In this document: piece by piece, positions 8,556-18,195 of the stretch | Numbering within the stretch: position 1 is the stretch's first letter | How the letters are laid out: each line of letters begins with the position of its first letter | Assembly (NCBI GenBank): GCA_964539825.1 | Contig: CAZIKF010000027.1 | Coordinates: 1-64,000, forward strand | Reading direction: 5' to 3' | DNA: 64,000 nucleotides | Source of the DNA: CAZIKF01 sp964539825 | GTDB lineage: Bacteria > Muiribacteriota > UBA6191 | The notes under the pieces: generated by a model | Databases searched by the model: none | What the model was told of the DNA's origin: nothing | The model's input: only the letters and a program-made list of their open reading frames with translations | Position numbers and translations under genes: made by a program

Positions 8556-10067
8556 TTACAGTTTATGCCAGAAATCTTTTTGTTTTACTGTTGGGGGTCC
8601 TTCCAGGGCCTTTCTTTTCAGAAGTCTTTTCTCCAGTTCTTCATTCTTAAGCTGGTTGGAATAGGAATGTGCGAGGGGTACAGCGAGAGAAGGCCGGCCT
8701 TTCGAGTTCTCTTTTGGACGCTCAAAAGAGCGCGACGAAAAGGGAGCTGTTTTTAATTTGCGACCTAGTGCCAGAATGATCTGCTGACCTTCCTTTAGCT
8801 CAGTTTCCTCATTTTCACTGTGCACCTTTGCCGTGCCTCTCTCAACTCCAGCCACACTGAAAGAGGGATACCACATTGAGAATCGAATGGAAGATTTTCT
8901 AAAGATAAGTGCTCCATGGCGAGAGTAGAGCTTTAACTCATCCTTGGAATCTCCGGATTCAGCAACTATTTCCCCCCGTAGCAATTCGAGTTGACGCATA
9001 GAATGAACTCGAATTCTAGAATAAGGAGAGACCACCATATTGGAGCCGTTAGTAAGTACTAGATATAGTGTTTCTCGTGAACTTAAAAGGGTCCTCAAGG
9101 CGTACAGTGGGTGATCACCAGAACTATCCGTATAAGATCCTAATATTTTTGGACCCAGCTGATCCCTCGAATCGAGCGTGGCTGTAGGAACTTCCGTGTC
9201 CGATTGGTTGGGCAATATGCCCGTTGTACTAGGGGTAAGGGTTCGATAAAAGGAGTAACTTAGAAAGAAAAACAGAATTACGACGGCAGGCTTTACGATT
9301 CGTAAGATCTGCTGCGGATCTTTGGGTGGTGTGGAAGTGGGTTTGTAGTACTCCGAGTCAAGTTCATCCTGGTTTTCTTGGGGATTGGCTCCTGCATCTA
9401 ATTTCTGATTTCTCTTTCGAATGATTTCGATGACTGAAGAATCCTCTTTATCCTCTGTTTCCTGCTCGGACTCTTCAGGACGAATTCGAGACAGTATCCA
9501 ATCGAGGTCCACGGTGCTCAACCGTTGACGGGTGTCAGTACGGAAGAAATTCCTGAGCCTGTCTACCCGAAACTTGAAATTCTGAGTTGATTCCTCTTCA
9601 GATTTGGAGATGGGATTCAGAAGCAATTCAGAAAAGGTGTCTAGCTCATTGGCATTTCCTGCCTGATCCAATTCCGGTTCCGCACTAAGCCGATGAAAAA
9701 AAGTAAATAGAAAGGGCTCAAGAACTGCTTCAGAAATTTTAAACAACTCACAAATGTCTTTCAAACTCAATTCTTCAACAAATAGCATGTCCAAAAGGAG
9801 TCTTGTAGGAGCAGATAGCTGATTTTTACGATACCAATCAAGGTATTCCTTGGTGGGAGTTGCTGAATCGGAGAAGAAAGAATCAGGAAGACTTTCCAAA
9901 AGAAGCTCTTCATAGGGCAGTGCTCTGAAGCGCTCAAGGAGATCACCCTCCTGCTTCTTTTTATTAACAAGCTTAAGAGCCCCCCGGAAAATAAAGAGTT
10001 TTGCGTTTAAAAGAGGGGCCTCGCGCTCTTCTAGCTTCGGAACAAGCGAGTCCAGTAATTCCTCCAT
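8556..10067 (-). CDS. Sigma region 4-like / FecR-like membrane protein
   Basis: From the only ATG (10067) it has 503 residues. A cytoplasmic part contains a helix-turn-helix-like stretch resembling sigma-70 region 4 (LSLKDICELFKISEAVLEPF, about 101-120). After an acidic linker come one membrane helix (IVKPAVVILFFFLSYSFYRTL) and a periplasmic FecR-like domain (VVSPYSRIRVHSMRQLELLRGEIVAES in pieces, about 360-440). The true start is probably upstream: the frame stays open and protein-like to 10259, the ATG lacks a Shine-Dalgarno sequence, and a CTG at 10211 follows AAGGGGG and overlaps the TGA of the previous gene. FecR-like domains usually transmit signals or sense the envelope, and the role here is unknown. 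Confidence 0.7.
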   Translation of the reverse strand: MEELLDSLVPKLEEREAPLLNAKLFIFRGALKLVNKKKQEGDLLERFRALPYEELLLESLPDSFFSDSATPTKEYLDWYRKNQLSAPTRLLLDMLFVEELSLKDICELFKISEAVLEPFLFTFFHRLSAEPELDQAGNANELDTFSELLLNPISKSEEESTQNFKFRVDRLRNFFRTDTRQRLSTVDLDWILSRIRPEESEQETEDKEDSSVIEIIRKRNQKLDAGANPQENQDELDSEYYKPTSTPPKDPQQILRIVKPAVVILFFFLSYSFYRTLTPSTTGILPNQSDTEVPTATLDSRDQLGPKILGSYTDSSGDHPLYALRTLLSSRETLYLVLTNGSNMVVSPYSRIRVHSMRQLELLRGEIVAESGDSKDELKLYSRHGALIFRKSSIRFSMWYPSFSVAGVERGTAKVHSENEETELKEGQQIILALGRKLKTAPFSSRSFERPKENSKGRPSLAVPLAHSYSNQLKNEELEKRLLKRKALEGPPTVKQKDFWHKL

Positions 10068-10207
10068 CCAGGAGCAGATCTCTTCTGAGCGAGTATTGAA
10101 ATAGGTGAAAAATTGATAGAGGGAGGGATTTAAGTAAAGAGCAAGTTCACGAATACTTCCTGGTTCCCGGAGTTGAACTTGTTTGCAGATTGAATCTAAC
10201 GGGGATT

Positions 10208-11080
10208 TCAGAAAATCCCCCTTCCATACCGGTTTGCATTGCAGTAGAGATTGATTACTCTAAAGTGCAATTCAAACAGTCCTCCGCGAGGGCCGCGTTT
10301 TGTTCCGCCTGTCTCCATTCCTATTTTGACATCGATGAAGTAGCGAAGAAAACTTAGTTCCCTATCAGGCTCCGTTTCATCGGGTTTAAAATAGGCTAAC
10401 TCAAAGACGGGAGTGAGTGAGAAATGTACAATGTTCTTTTTCTTTTTCCCAAAACTTTCCAGCAGAGTTTCTTTTCCGTCCCTGTTGATATCGTAAAACT
10501 CCACATAGGATTCTGGCGGAGGATAATGCCTGAGAAGCATTTTGCGGTTTTCCGTGAAAAGATAGTGTTCCAAGACCTCCTCAGACCCTTTGCCGGGAAG
10601 TTTTCTTTGGTAGACAACCAATCCGTCTTCAAAGCCCGCCATTTCAAAGAAGGGGAGGGGCTTTTTTGTAAAGAACCACTGGTCAATCACTCTTTTTGTT
10701 TCCAAATATGGTTTTCCGTCCTTGAAGGATCTCCGGTAATCTTTGGTAGCGGGGGTAAGTGGAATGACTGTTTCCGATGCACCTGTCGTATGCACTAATT
10801 CATAGGAATACTGACGTTTACGAATGGGAAAGTTCGGACCCCCCTCGAAGAGGTCGATACCAACTCCACCATTGAAGGGTGTTACGTTATAAGCAAGGTG
10901 ACGGGTTTTGCGGGCCAATTGCTGGAGTTGAAACAAGGTGTCGAGGGTTTCAGTGGAATGAGCTACTCCCCGTATGGAGTCACTAAAGTAGCCGAAAACT
11001 CCTACCGTCACGATTCCTGCGATGAACACCGCAACCAGGGCCTCAACCAGTGTGAATGCTTTTGCCCTACCCATGGTCAC
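10208..11080 (-). CDS. Type II secretion / type IV pilus minor pseudopilin (GspJ/PilW-like)
   Basis: This 290-residue protein has a class III prepilin signal: a short positive leader, then FTLVEALVAVFIAGIV with Phe at +1 and Glu at +5 after the cleavage site, and a hydrophobic helix. The rest is a soluble domain of about 250 residues without a clear match. Size, and position after a GspI/PilV-like gene, suggest a GspJ/PilW-type minor subunit. The start overlaps the preceding gene's end by 14 bp, and its own TGA overlaps the suspected CTG start of the next gene, so the four genes look translationally coupled. No assembly ATPase, prepilin peptidase or secretin is in the window. Confidence 0.75.
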   Translation of the reverse strand: MTMGRAKAFTLVEALVAVFIAGIVTVGVFGYFSDSIRGVAHSTETLDTLFQLQQLARKTRHLAYNVTPFNGGVGIDLFEGGPNFPIRKRQYSYELVHTTGASETVIPLTPATKDYRRSFKDGKPYLETKRVIDQWFFTKKPLPFFEMAGFEDGLVVYQRKLPGKGSEEVLEHYLFTENRKMLLRHYPPPESYVEFYDINRDGKETLLESFGKKKKNIVHFSLTPVFELAYFKPDETEPDRELSFLRYFIDVKIGMETGGTKRGPRGGLFELHFRVINLYCNANRYGRGIF

Positions 11081-11612
11081 TCGGGATTACATCGTCCTTG
11101 CCTATGAAGGTCGAAATTTTGAGACGACGGTTGAACGCGCTGGAATTAGGGGCTTTCCATTCGATCATTACATCTAATTGAAGAAGCGATGGGTGACCTT
11201 CATAGGAGTTTGAAGTTCGGGACTCATTTGCAGGGTAGAGTTTGATGAGTCGGCGAAATTCTGGGGGAAGCGGTGTCAGGAAAAGTCTTGAAAACGCCCT
11301 GCACTCGGATTCTCTTTTTGGATCTGCTGAAGAGGGGAACAGGGCTGTTATGGAGGGCTGGGACAAATCCATCCAGGGGTCACTTTCACGAGGAGTTGAG
11401 ATACTGGTGAGTCGGTTGAATCCCGTGACATATTGCATCACCTGCATTTGTTCAATGAGTTCACGAGCTAAAAAACTGGCTCGAATTTCATTGTAGCTCA
11501 GGGAGGCCTGATGGACCGACTGCTGGAAAACAGTACTCAACGGTACGATAACCAAAACGGCGATGGCTGCTGCTATCAAAACTTCTACAAGGGAAAAGGC
11601 TTTGCGGCTCAT
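11067..11612 (-). CDS. Minor pseudopilin (GspI/PilV-like)
   Basis: This 181-residue protein begins with a prepilin leader MSRKA followed by FSLVEVLIAAAIAVLVIVPL (Phe+1, Glu+5) and a helix that continues into RASFLARELIEQMQVMQ, typical of GspI/PilV proteins. It would be processed by a prepilin peptidase and inserted in the tip of a pseudopilus. It overlaps the upstream gene by 4 bp and the downstream one by 14 bp, consistent with one operon. Confidence 0.78.
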   Translation of the reverse strand: MSRKAFSLVEVLIAAAIAVLVIVPLSTVFQQSVHQASLSYNEIRASFLARELIEQMQVMQYVTGFNRLTSISTPRESDPWMDLSQPSITALFPSSADPKRESECRAFSRLFLTPLPPEFRRLIKLYPANESRTSNSYEGHPSLLQLDVMIEWKAPNSSAFNRRLKISTFIGKDDVIPSDHG

Positions 11613-14011
11613 ATTTCAATACCCCACCCTTGTGTATGATCATCGATGAGGATTCGATAAAGATAGTCTCTGCCAGGTTCCAGCGGGCTGTAATCTGTAT
11701 TGTAAGTTACCAGGTTGGGAGCCTGGAAAATGCTGAAGTCCAGCGAATGCATTGAGATTCCTCCCAAAATGTTCATTTCAAGATCGAGATTTTCTTTCCC
11801 CAGGGTACTTCGAGAGTCAAGAAAGGCTCGAAAGATTCCCAAATTCCCCTTGCGTGAGTCTTTCTTGAGAGTGATCTTAGCGCAGCTGATATGAACATAA
11901 AAGTCTGAATCTATAGGGGGTAGGGAACAGGGTCCATGAACGAACAAATTCGTATGATTAATAACCTGTAAGGGTTTGTCTAGTTTGAAGTCAGTTATGA
12001 TGGAAAGCTGATGTCCCCGTGAATCCAGCACGTAGTGATCCCCAGCTTCTTCCAAAAATCCGTGGTTCATCATGTCCTCGATATCTATAAAATCAAAGGA
12101 GATCTTCCTCTGTTGCCAGGTATCAGGATCAAATTCATCTGGCTCTCCTTTAAGATAATAGGTTTCAGGTCCGTGTATGGAACCGTCTTTAATCAGCCAC
12201 TCTTCACGGGGTGGCTCGGCGAGTAGGTAGAGACTTTCTGGCTCAAAAGGGGGAAACATAAAAGACTTGAAATTGTCATGGCCTGTGGGTGGAATCTTCC
12301 GGTGGCTGTAGTGGGGATAATCCACCATATGATTCATGGGAATATAGAGAATATTGCACATATGGGGAAGGTAAGTATCGAAATCCGGAAAAAGCAGGGG
12401 ATAGTCAAAGTCATCAGGGAGACGAATTCGCCTGGGCTCTGAGCAATTAGGAGCGTAATTTCGGTTATCCAGGGTGTGATGAATAGGATCGATGGTCACA
12501 TTCGGGATGGGGTTTTCGAATCCTGAGCGGTTGGTCTGATATAGAAAGGCGGCAGTGGCATCTCTAAGGGGGGATGGTCTTCCAAGGCAGGAACTTTGTT
12601 GGCTCTCATCGCTACTAGATTCATCCCGGTCAATTCCTATGGACGAAAGCTTGGCCACCGCGCGAAAAGCGGATCCTACAGTGTAGGCTCGGGACGGCAT
12701 CGTATAAGTTCCAAAGGGATGGATTAGTGATGATGCTTCCGTATATCCGTCTTTGATATATCCCGCTCCGCGGGGATTAGGAGCGAAGGAGTTAGTAGGA
12801 TCAGACTCGTAAAAGCCTTCATGAAGTGAATAGATATCTGCTTTGCCGCTAGATTCGAAGGGCAGTCCATCGGTGGGTTCCATCAGGTTTTGGATCAAGA
12901 CAGGTTCCTGGAACGCCTCGGGAAGACCTACGCGTTGAATTGCTGGATAAGTGCGGGGACCTGAGCCGAAATAGGGATTAAAGAGAAAAAAGTACTCACC
13001 GTAGCCATTTGGGTCTGCCCCCGGAGTGAGGTTCAGTACATTAGCTGAGTCGGGTCTATGCGGACCAAAATACAAAAATCCGCGCCTTAGAATTTGTTCC
13101 TTGGAAAGTTGGATTTGAGAGTCATCTGTGAGGTATTCGAAATTCTGTGGATCATCACTTTGCCCTCTCCCCCCCAGTAGCTGGCTATCGGGGATTATTT
13201 TTGATTCCGGACTAAGAGGGCCATTAACGAGAACCAATGGGAAGTGGTTTGCGGGGTACTTAAATTTGCCATCGGGACGAATCACGGGTCGGCCGAAAAG
13301 GTTGGTCAGTAATTGGTTGTAGAGTCCCCCAGTTTGGGATTTATGGTAGAAGGTAAACTTCGAGAGAAGTGGGGCTAATAAGTTATAAATTCGCAGTTTT
13401 CTGGTACCCGTTACGACTTTTTCTGTTCCCTGAAAAGTGCACTTTGACCTGATTGTCAGGTTAACAGTCTTTTCAATGGGATCCATCAGTACATTTTCCT
13501 CAAAAAGCTGTGTAGAGGACCATTCCATTTGAAATTCAATTTTTGATCCAGGAGTGGAAGTCTCAAAATGATGGAGTATTCTTTCAAACTTCTCTGGGAT
13601 CAATTCCATGATTTCGCCATGACTTAACTTCAGCGTCGGCCCTTGGCCAGCGGAGGAATTGGTGAGGGGAGATTGGAGAAAATGGCCGTAAAATCCTAAT
13701 GGCAAAGAACCTTTTGAGAGCAGCCAGCGGGACAACTCAGATTCATCCGGTGTTTCTGATCCTTCACGCACAGCTCTGGACAGAAATTGATATCCCCCTT
13801 CAGCCATAGAGCGTCCAATCTCATTAAACGCTACTTTGTGTGCTTGAAGATTTCTAGAACGGCTCATCCAATGAAGGGATAAAAGAACCATACCCAGGAT
13901 TCCCAAAATAGAGGCAACCACCGGGATAATGAATCCTCTACTCCTCTTGATACCCGGTCTCTGAAGCGCTGAGACCGAGGATTTAGTCCCCTCAGGAATT
14001 AATCTAAGCAT
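11609..14011 (-). CDS. Large PilX/GspK-like pseudopilin-type protein
   Basis: This 800-residue protein has RGFIIPVVASILGILGMVLL at about residues 25-44, the GF-hydrophobic start seen in PilX/GspK proteins. This is followed by QAHKVAFNEIGRSMAEGGYQFL, like the LAFQAAEAGL helix of PilX. Glu+5 is absent, as in GspK. GspK is usually about 300 residues, so more than 400 extra residues of exported sequence are present, rich in aromatic residues, Pro and Gly, and unrecognised. It is the first gene of the pseudopilin operon. Combined with two more minor pseudopilins it suggests a tip complex with a large, possibly adhesive or substrate-binding, subunit. Confidence 0.65.
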   Translation of the reverse strand: MLRLIPEGTKSSVSALQRPGIKRSRGFIIPVVASILGILGMVLLSLHWMSRSRNLQAHKVAFNEIGRSMAEGGYQFLSRAVREGSETPDESELSRWLLSKGSLPLGFYGHFLQSPLTNSSAGQGPTLKLSHGEIMELIPEKFERILHHFETSTPGSKIEFQMEWSSTQLFEENVLMDPIEKTVNLTIRSKCTFQGTEKVVTGTRKLRIYNLLAPLLSKFTFYHKSQTGGLYNQLLTNLFGRPVIRPDGKFKYPANHFPLVLVNGPLSPESKIIPDSQLLGGRGQSDDPQNFEYLTDDSQIQLSKEQILRRGFLYFGPHRPDSANVLNLTPGADPNGYGEYFFLFNPYFGSGPRTYPAIQRVGLPEAFQEPVLIQNLMEPTDGLPFESSGKADIYSLHEGFYESDPTNSFAPNPRGAGYIKDGYTEASSLIHPFGTYTMPSRAYTVGSAFRAVAKLSSIGIDRDESSSDESQQSSCLGRPSPLRDATAAFLYQTNRSGFENPIPNVTIDPIHHTLDNRNYAPNCSEPRRIRLPDDFDYPLLFPDFDTYLPHMCNILYIPMNHMVDYPHYSHRKIPPTGHDNFKSFMFPPFEPESLYLLAEPPREEWLIKDGSIHGPETYYLKGEPDEFDPDTWQQRKISFDFIDIEDMMNHGFLEEAGDHYVLDSRGHQLSIITDFKLDKPLQVINHTNLFVHGPCSLPPIDSDFYVHISCAKITLKKDSRKGNLGIFRAFLDSRSTLGKENLDLEMNILGGISMHSLDFSIFQAPNLVTYNTDYSPLEPGRDYLYRILIDDHTQGWGIEI

Positions 14012-14158
14012 GGTTGTTCACTTATCCATGATAGGTCAGGCAGAGGCACCTTTCAAACGTCTCAGGCAATCAGGTCTCAGTGCAGGGCTTGAGATCAGCA
14101 GGCAATATGGTTTAACTTGAAGCTCTTTCTGATTCAGAGTGGATAAGGACGTCTATAG

Positions 14159-14863
14159 GTGAGTGTACCCGAAAATCTCGTATCTCTTTGCAAGCTTGAC
14201 CAGGAAATCTGGAATTTAAAGATGTCTTTGGAGAGAGCCAGGGCTAAGGTTGGCGAACTCAAAAAGGGTGAATTAGCCCTGCAGCAGCGCCTTGAAGAGC
14301 AAAATACAAAAAGAAAGGACCTGGAGTTAAAGGTTCGAGAAGTGGAAGCACAATCGGCACAGAACCAGGTGGAACAGGAGCGCATTGATAAGCAGGCGCT
14401 GCAAGCGACGTCAGTAAAGATGCTTGAAGCCTCAAAGTCCAAAATTTCCGAATTAGATAGTCAGAGAGACGGGCTGGATGAAACGTGGATGGAACTGAGT
14501 GAAAATCTGGAGATGATCGTTGAAACTCAGGCCAGAACCCAGGAGGAATTAGAGGCTTGCGTCAAGAGTACGGAGAATGAGATTGAACTCTTAAATGATG
14601 AAGCCTCAAAGGGACAGAAGGAATTACCCCTGCTCATCGAAGGTCGTCCTGAATTTCTCGACGGATTAACTTCAGAAATACTGGAAAAGTATGAAGCCCG
14701 CCGTCGAACCGATCCCTATGGTATTAAAATTCTTGAGCTAGAGAGTGAAAACTGTGCAAGCTGCGCCATGCAGCTCACCCTGCGAATATATGAGCTAATT
14801 CGCTATAACAGCGAGATTCACACCTGCCCCCACTGTGGCGTGATTGTGTATTGGGGCGAATGA
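14159..14863 (+). CDS. C4-type zinc-ribbon coiled-coil protein (DUF164 family)
   Basis: The GTG start at 14159 has AAGGAC about 9 bases upstream. The 234-residue protein is a long coiled coil (about residues 15-165) capped by a C-terminal zinc ribbon with CASC and, about 30 residues later, CPHC. This is the architecture of the widespread DUF164 family, whose precise role is unsettled. It ends one base before the next gene, so the two are likely co-transcribed. Confidence 0.8.
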   Translation: MSVPENLVSLCKLDQEIWNLKMSLERARAKVGELKKGELALQQRLEEQNTKRKDLELKVREVEAQSAQNQVEQERIDKQALQATSVKMLEASKSKISELDSQRDGLDETWMELSENLEMIVETQARTQEELEACVKSTENEIELLNDEASKGQKELPLLIEGRPEFLDGLTSEILEKYEARRRTDPYGIKILELESENCASCAMQLTLRIYELIRYNSEIHTCPHCGVIVYWGE

Positions 14864-14864
14864 A

Positions 14865-15599
14865 ATGAGCTCTTTTAGGCTCCCATTACAGTGCCTTCTT
14901 TTCCTATTGGGCAGTACATGTTTTCTACAGGCTTCCTCAATTCGTGATGAGGCAAATCTATTAAGGGAGCAGACTCGGGCAAGTATTGAAAAAATGGCAG
15001 AGGAACTCTTTGTAAAGACCGGAACCAAGTTTCTGCTTGCTACAGAATCAAGAGATGAGATCACGGATTTTGATGTTGATGCTCGGGAGGCTTTTGCTCA
15101 GTTCATTCAAGACGTACCGGAGTACAGGGGAATAATGCTCTATATACAGGTTGAGCAGGGTACAGATCGCGGAAAAATAAGATTTTCTTCCGGTTATGGA
15201 TTGCGCGGTATTTTTGAATTTGAAAATGTACGAAGGATTCTGAAAGATGAAATTCTTCGGTTCAGGGAAGATCTTTCCAACCAGCAGCCATTAGTTGATG
15301 GAATCCGCTCTTATTTTCGAGTTCTCGCTGAATTACCCGAGGATGTAATTTCGCCAGACGAAGAAAGTGGATTCTTACGTTTCATGACCAGGGACAAGAT
15401 TTTGTGGCTGTTTGGAGTCTTGTTTGTGTCATTTTGTATCGTATCAGTGATTTTTTTGTATTCAAGAACACGCTGTCCTCGATGCAGTTCAAGGGTCCAT
15501 ATCAACATCAGACCCTTGTATAAAAGAGATTCTCAATACAAAAGGATCAAAATTATCAAGTGTTTTGATTGTAATTATTTTCGAAAGTATTTATTTTAG
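14865..15599 (+). CDS. TPM-domain membrane protein
   Basis: I choose the ATG at 14865, one base after the upstream TGA. It opens a signal peptide (MSSFRLPLQCLLFLLGSTCFLQAS). An exported TPM-like domain follows (about 30-150, with TGTKFLLATESRDEI and a GKIRFSSGYGLRGIF core where TPM proteins have their phosphatase/assembly fold). Then come one transmembrane helix (about 178-200) and a small cytoplasmic zinc-ribbon-like tail with CPRC and CFDC. TPM proteins act in envelope processes or photosystem repair; here the substrate is unknown. The C-terminal Cys pairs are an extra not seen in all members. Confidence 0.72.
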   Translation: MSSFRLPLQCLLFLLGSTCFLQASSIRDEANLLREQTRASIEKMAEELFVKTGTKFLLATESRDEITDFDVDAREAFAQFIQDVPEYRGIMLYIQVEQGTDRGKIRFSSGYGLRGIFEFENVRRILKDEILRFREDLSNQQPLVDGIRSYFRVLAELPEDVISPDEESGFLRFMTRDKILWLFGVLFVSFCIVSVIFLYSRTRCPRCSSRVHINIRPLYKRDSQYKRIKIIKCFDCNYFRKYLF

Positions 15600-15655
15600 G
15601 ACGTTGTTGCTCCACCACCCCATCCGAATGAGTGGCCCCAAGTGCAGGAGGCTTA

Positions 15656-18193
15656 ATGGCTGATTCGAAGCGAAAGACCGATAAGTCGAAGTTAAAAGAA
15701 ATAGAAGAAAACGTGGATTCTGACGAATCTTCCGATCTACTACCTGAGGAGATTTCTTCAGTGCGTTCCCTGGAAGGGGGGGAGACTGAAGAAAAGGAAC
15801 GGAAGAAGCGAGATGAAGTCTTTGAGATTCCCGTTCTTCCCTTGCGTGAAATCGTAGTTTTTCCTTATATGGTGATCCCTCTTTTTGTGGGGAGATCCCT
15901 CTCTCTAAAGGCCATTGAAAAGGCTATGGAGGGGAATCGTGAAATTCTTTTAGTTTCTCAAAAGCAAGCCAAAACTGACAATCCAGAGGTCACTGATCTG
16001 CATGACGTAGGCACCATTGCTGAGATCATGCAGCTGCTGAAACTTCCAGATGGGATTGTGAAAATTTTAGTAGAAGGAACCTCAAGAGCAAGCATTGAAT
16101 CTTTTGTAGAAACTTCTGAATACTACTGCGCAAAAATTAGAGAATATGAGGATCTGGAGGAAAAGAATCTCAGGACTCAGGCTCTGATGCGTAATGTTAT
16201 TGCCCAGTTTGAGCAGTACATCAAGCTCAATAAAAACGTCCCGATCGAGATCATCAATGTTACGAACTCAGTAGAGTCACCAGGCAGGCTGGCTGACATC
16301 ATCGTTGCTCACCTCAAGTTGAAAGTTGAGACCAAGCAAAAAGTTCTGGCCGCCTTTTCAGCTGAAGAGCGGTTATCCATGATCTGTGACATCCTCAACC
16401 GTGAGATCGAGATCCTAAACATAGAAAAGAAGATTAGAGGAAGGGTTCGCAAACAAATGGAGCAGGTCCAAAAGGAGTACTACCTGCGTGAACAGATAAA
16501 GGCGATTCAAAAAGAACTTGGAGAGAACGACGAAGTCGCCGCTGAGGTAAAGGAGTTTCGCGAGCAGATTGAAAAAGCCAAGATGCCAAAGGAAGTGAAG
16601 GATAAGGCACTTAAGGAATTGGATAAGTTCTCAAAAATGTCCTATTCATCCGCTGAAAGCGGAGTGATACGCAATTACCTCGAGGTTCTTGTAGAGCTGC
16701 CGTGGAGTAAAAAGTCTAAGGATAAGCTTGATGCGAAGCGTGCACAGGAAATTCTGGATAAAGACCATTACGGCCTGATAAAAGTGAAAGAACGGATCAC
16801 GGAGTTTGTTGCCGTGGCTCAGCTTAAAAAATCTCTCAAAGGGCCCATACTATGCATGGTTGGACCGCCAGGTGTCGGAAAAACATCGCTGGCGAAATCT
16901 GTAGCGGAAGCGCTGGGGCGAAAATTTGTGCGCGTCTCATTAGGTGGAATGCGCGATGAGGCTGAAATCAGGGGACATCGTCGAACTTATGTTGGAGCGA
17001 TGCCAGGTCGAATTATACAAATGCTCAAGCAGGCCGGTACTAAGAATCCAGTGATCCTCCTCGATGAAATTGATAAGACCGGTGCGGATTTCAAGGGAGA
17101 CCCGGCTTCCGCTCTTTTAGAGGTGCTTGATCCCGAGCAAAATGTAAAATTTCGCGATCATTATATCGGTGTGCCTTTTGATCTTTCCCAGGTTTTGTTT
17201 TTAACTACCGCAAATCAGGTTCGCGGGATTCCAGGTCCCCTCCTGGATCGTATGGAACTGATTACACTGGCAGGTTATACCGAGGAGGAAAAACTGGAAA
17301 TCGGTATGAGATATCTTGTACCCAAACAGTTGGAAGAAAATGGGATCAAGGAGGACCAGATAGAATTTGAACGACAAGCTCTCGCAGAAGTAATTCGATG
17401 CTATACCAGGGAAGCTGGTGTTCGTGAGCTGGAACGGAAAATTGGGTCAATTTGCCGGAAGATAGCAAGAGATATCGTGACCAGTAAACAGTTTAAATCC
17501 AGGAAAGTCAGTAAAGCCCAAATACCGCGCTATCTTGGCGCCAGGAAATACCTTCCTGATATGGCGGAAGAAGAGGATCAAGTAGGAGTCGTAACCGGGT
17601 TGGCCGTTACCTCATTGGGCGGTTGCACCCTTCCTATTGAAGTCGAAGTTTTGCAAGGCAGCGGGAAGATTCAAATCACAGGAAACCTTGGTGATGTAAT
17701 GAAGGAATCTTGTCATGCTGCCGTGACTTACGTGAGGAAGCATAGAGACGAATTTGGTATTTCAAAGGACTTTCATAAGAAAGTTGATATTCATATCCAT
17801 GCTCCAGAGGCAGCTACCCCTAAAGACGGTCCTTCAGCGGGTATCACGATAGCCACTGCGGTGGTATCAGCACTGGCCGATATTCGCGTCAAAAAAGATG
17901 TGGCTATGACTGGTGAAATCTCACTCAAGGGCAAAGTTCTCCCCATTGGCGGTGTGAAGGAGAAATCACTGGCCGCTTACAGGGTCGGGATTAGAGATAT
18001 TATACTTTGTCGTGATAACGAAAAGGATTTAGAGGATATCCCCAAGGAAATCCTGAAAAAAATCAAGTTTCATATTGTCGATGAAATTTCAGAAGTGCTG
18101 GAAGTTGCTTTTGTGCCAGGCGACCTCAAGAAAGCCCGTAGTAAAGGTGCTAAGCTCCGATCCAAACCTCGTAAGGTAAAGGCGGAATCCTAG
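15656..18193 (+). CDS. lon: ATP-dependent protease Lon
   Basis: The start at 15656 follows AGGAGG by 5 bases; an in-frame ATG 24 bases earlier is less likely. The protein (845 residues) has an acidic N-terminal extension of about 55 residues, then the LON substrate-binding domain (from FEIPVLPLREIVVFP), a coiled coil, an AAA+ module with Walker A GPPGVGKTS (about 403-411) and Walker B VILLDEIDK, and the S16 protease domain with PKDGPSAG (catalytic Ser727) and the downstream Lys. Lon is the cytosolic ATP-dependent protease for damaged and regulatory proteins. The next gene starts 3 bp after its stop. Confidence 0.96.
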   Translation: MADSKRKTDKSKLKEIEENVDSDESSDLLPEEISSVRSLEGGETEEKERKKRDEVFEIPVLPLREIVVFPYMVIPLFVGRSLSLKAIEKAMEGNREILLVSQKQAKTDNPEVTDLHDVGTIAEIMQLLKLPDGIVKILVEGTSRASIESFVETSEYYCAKIREYEDLEEKNLRTQALMRNVIAQFEQYIKLNKNVPIEIINVTNSVESPGRLADIIVAHLKLKVETKQKVLAAFSAEERLSMICDILNREIEILNIEKKIRGRVRKQMEQVQKEYYLREQIKAIQKELGENDEVAAEVKEFREQIEKAKMPKEVKDKALKELDKFSKMSYSSAESGVIRNYLEVLVELPWSKKSKDKLDAKRAQEILDKDHYGLIKVKERITEFVAVAQLKKSLKGPILCMVGPPGVGKTSLAKSVAEALGRKFVRVSLGGMRDEAEIRGHRRTYVGAMPGRIIQMLKQAGTKNPVILLDEIDKTGADFKGDPASALLEVLDPEQNVKFRDHYIGVPFDLSQVLFLTTANQVRGIPGPLLDRMELITLAGYTEEEKLEIGMRYLVPKQLEENGIKEDQIEFERQALAEVIRCYTREAGVRELERKIGSICRKIARDIVTSKQFKSRKVSKAQIPRYLGARKYLPDMAEEEDQVGVVTGLAVTSLGGCTLPIEVEVLQGSGKIQITGNLGDVMKESCHAAVTYVRKHRDEFGISKDFHKKVDIHIHAPEAATPKDGPSAGITIATAVVSALADIRVKKDVAMTGEISLKGKVLPIGGVKEKSLAAYRVGIRDIILCRDNEKDLEDIPKEILKKIKFHIVDEISEVLEVAFVPGDLKKARSKGAKLRSKPRKVKAES

Positions 18194-18195
18194 AG

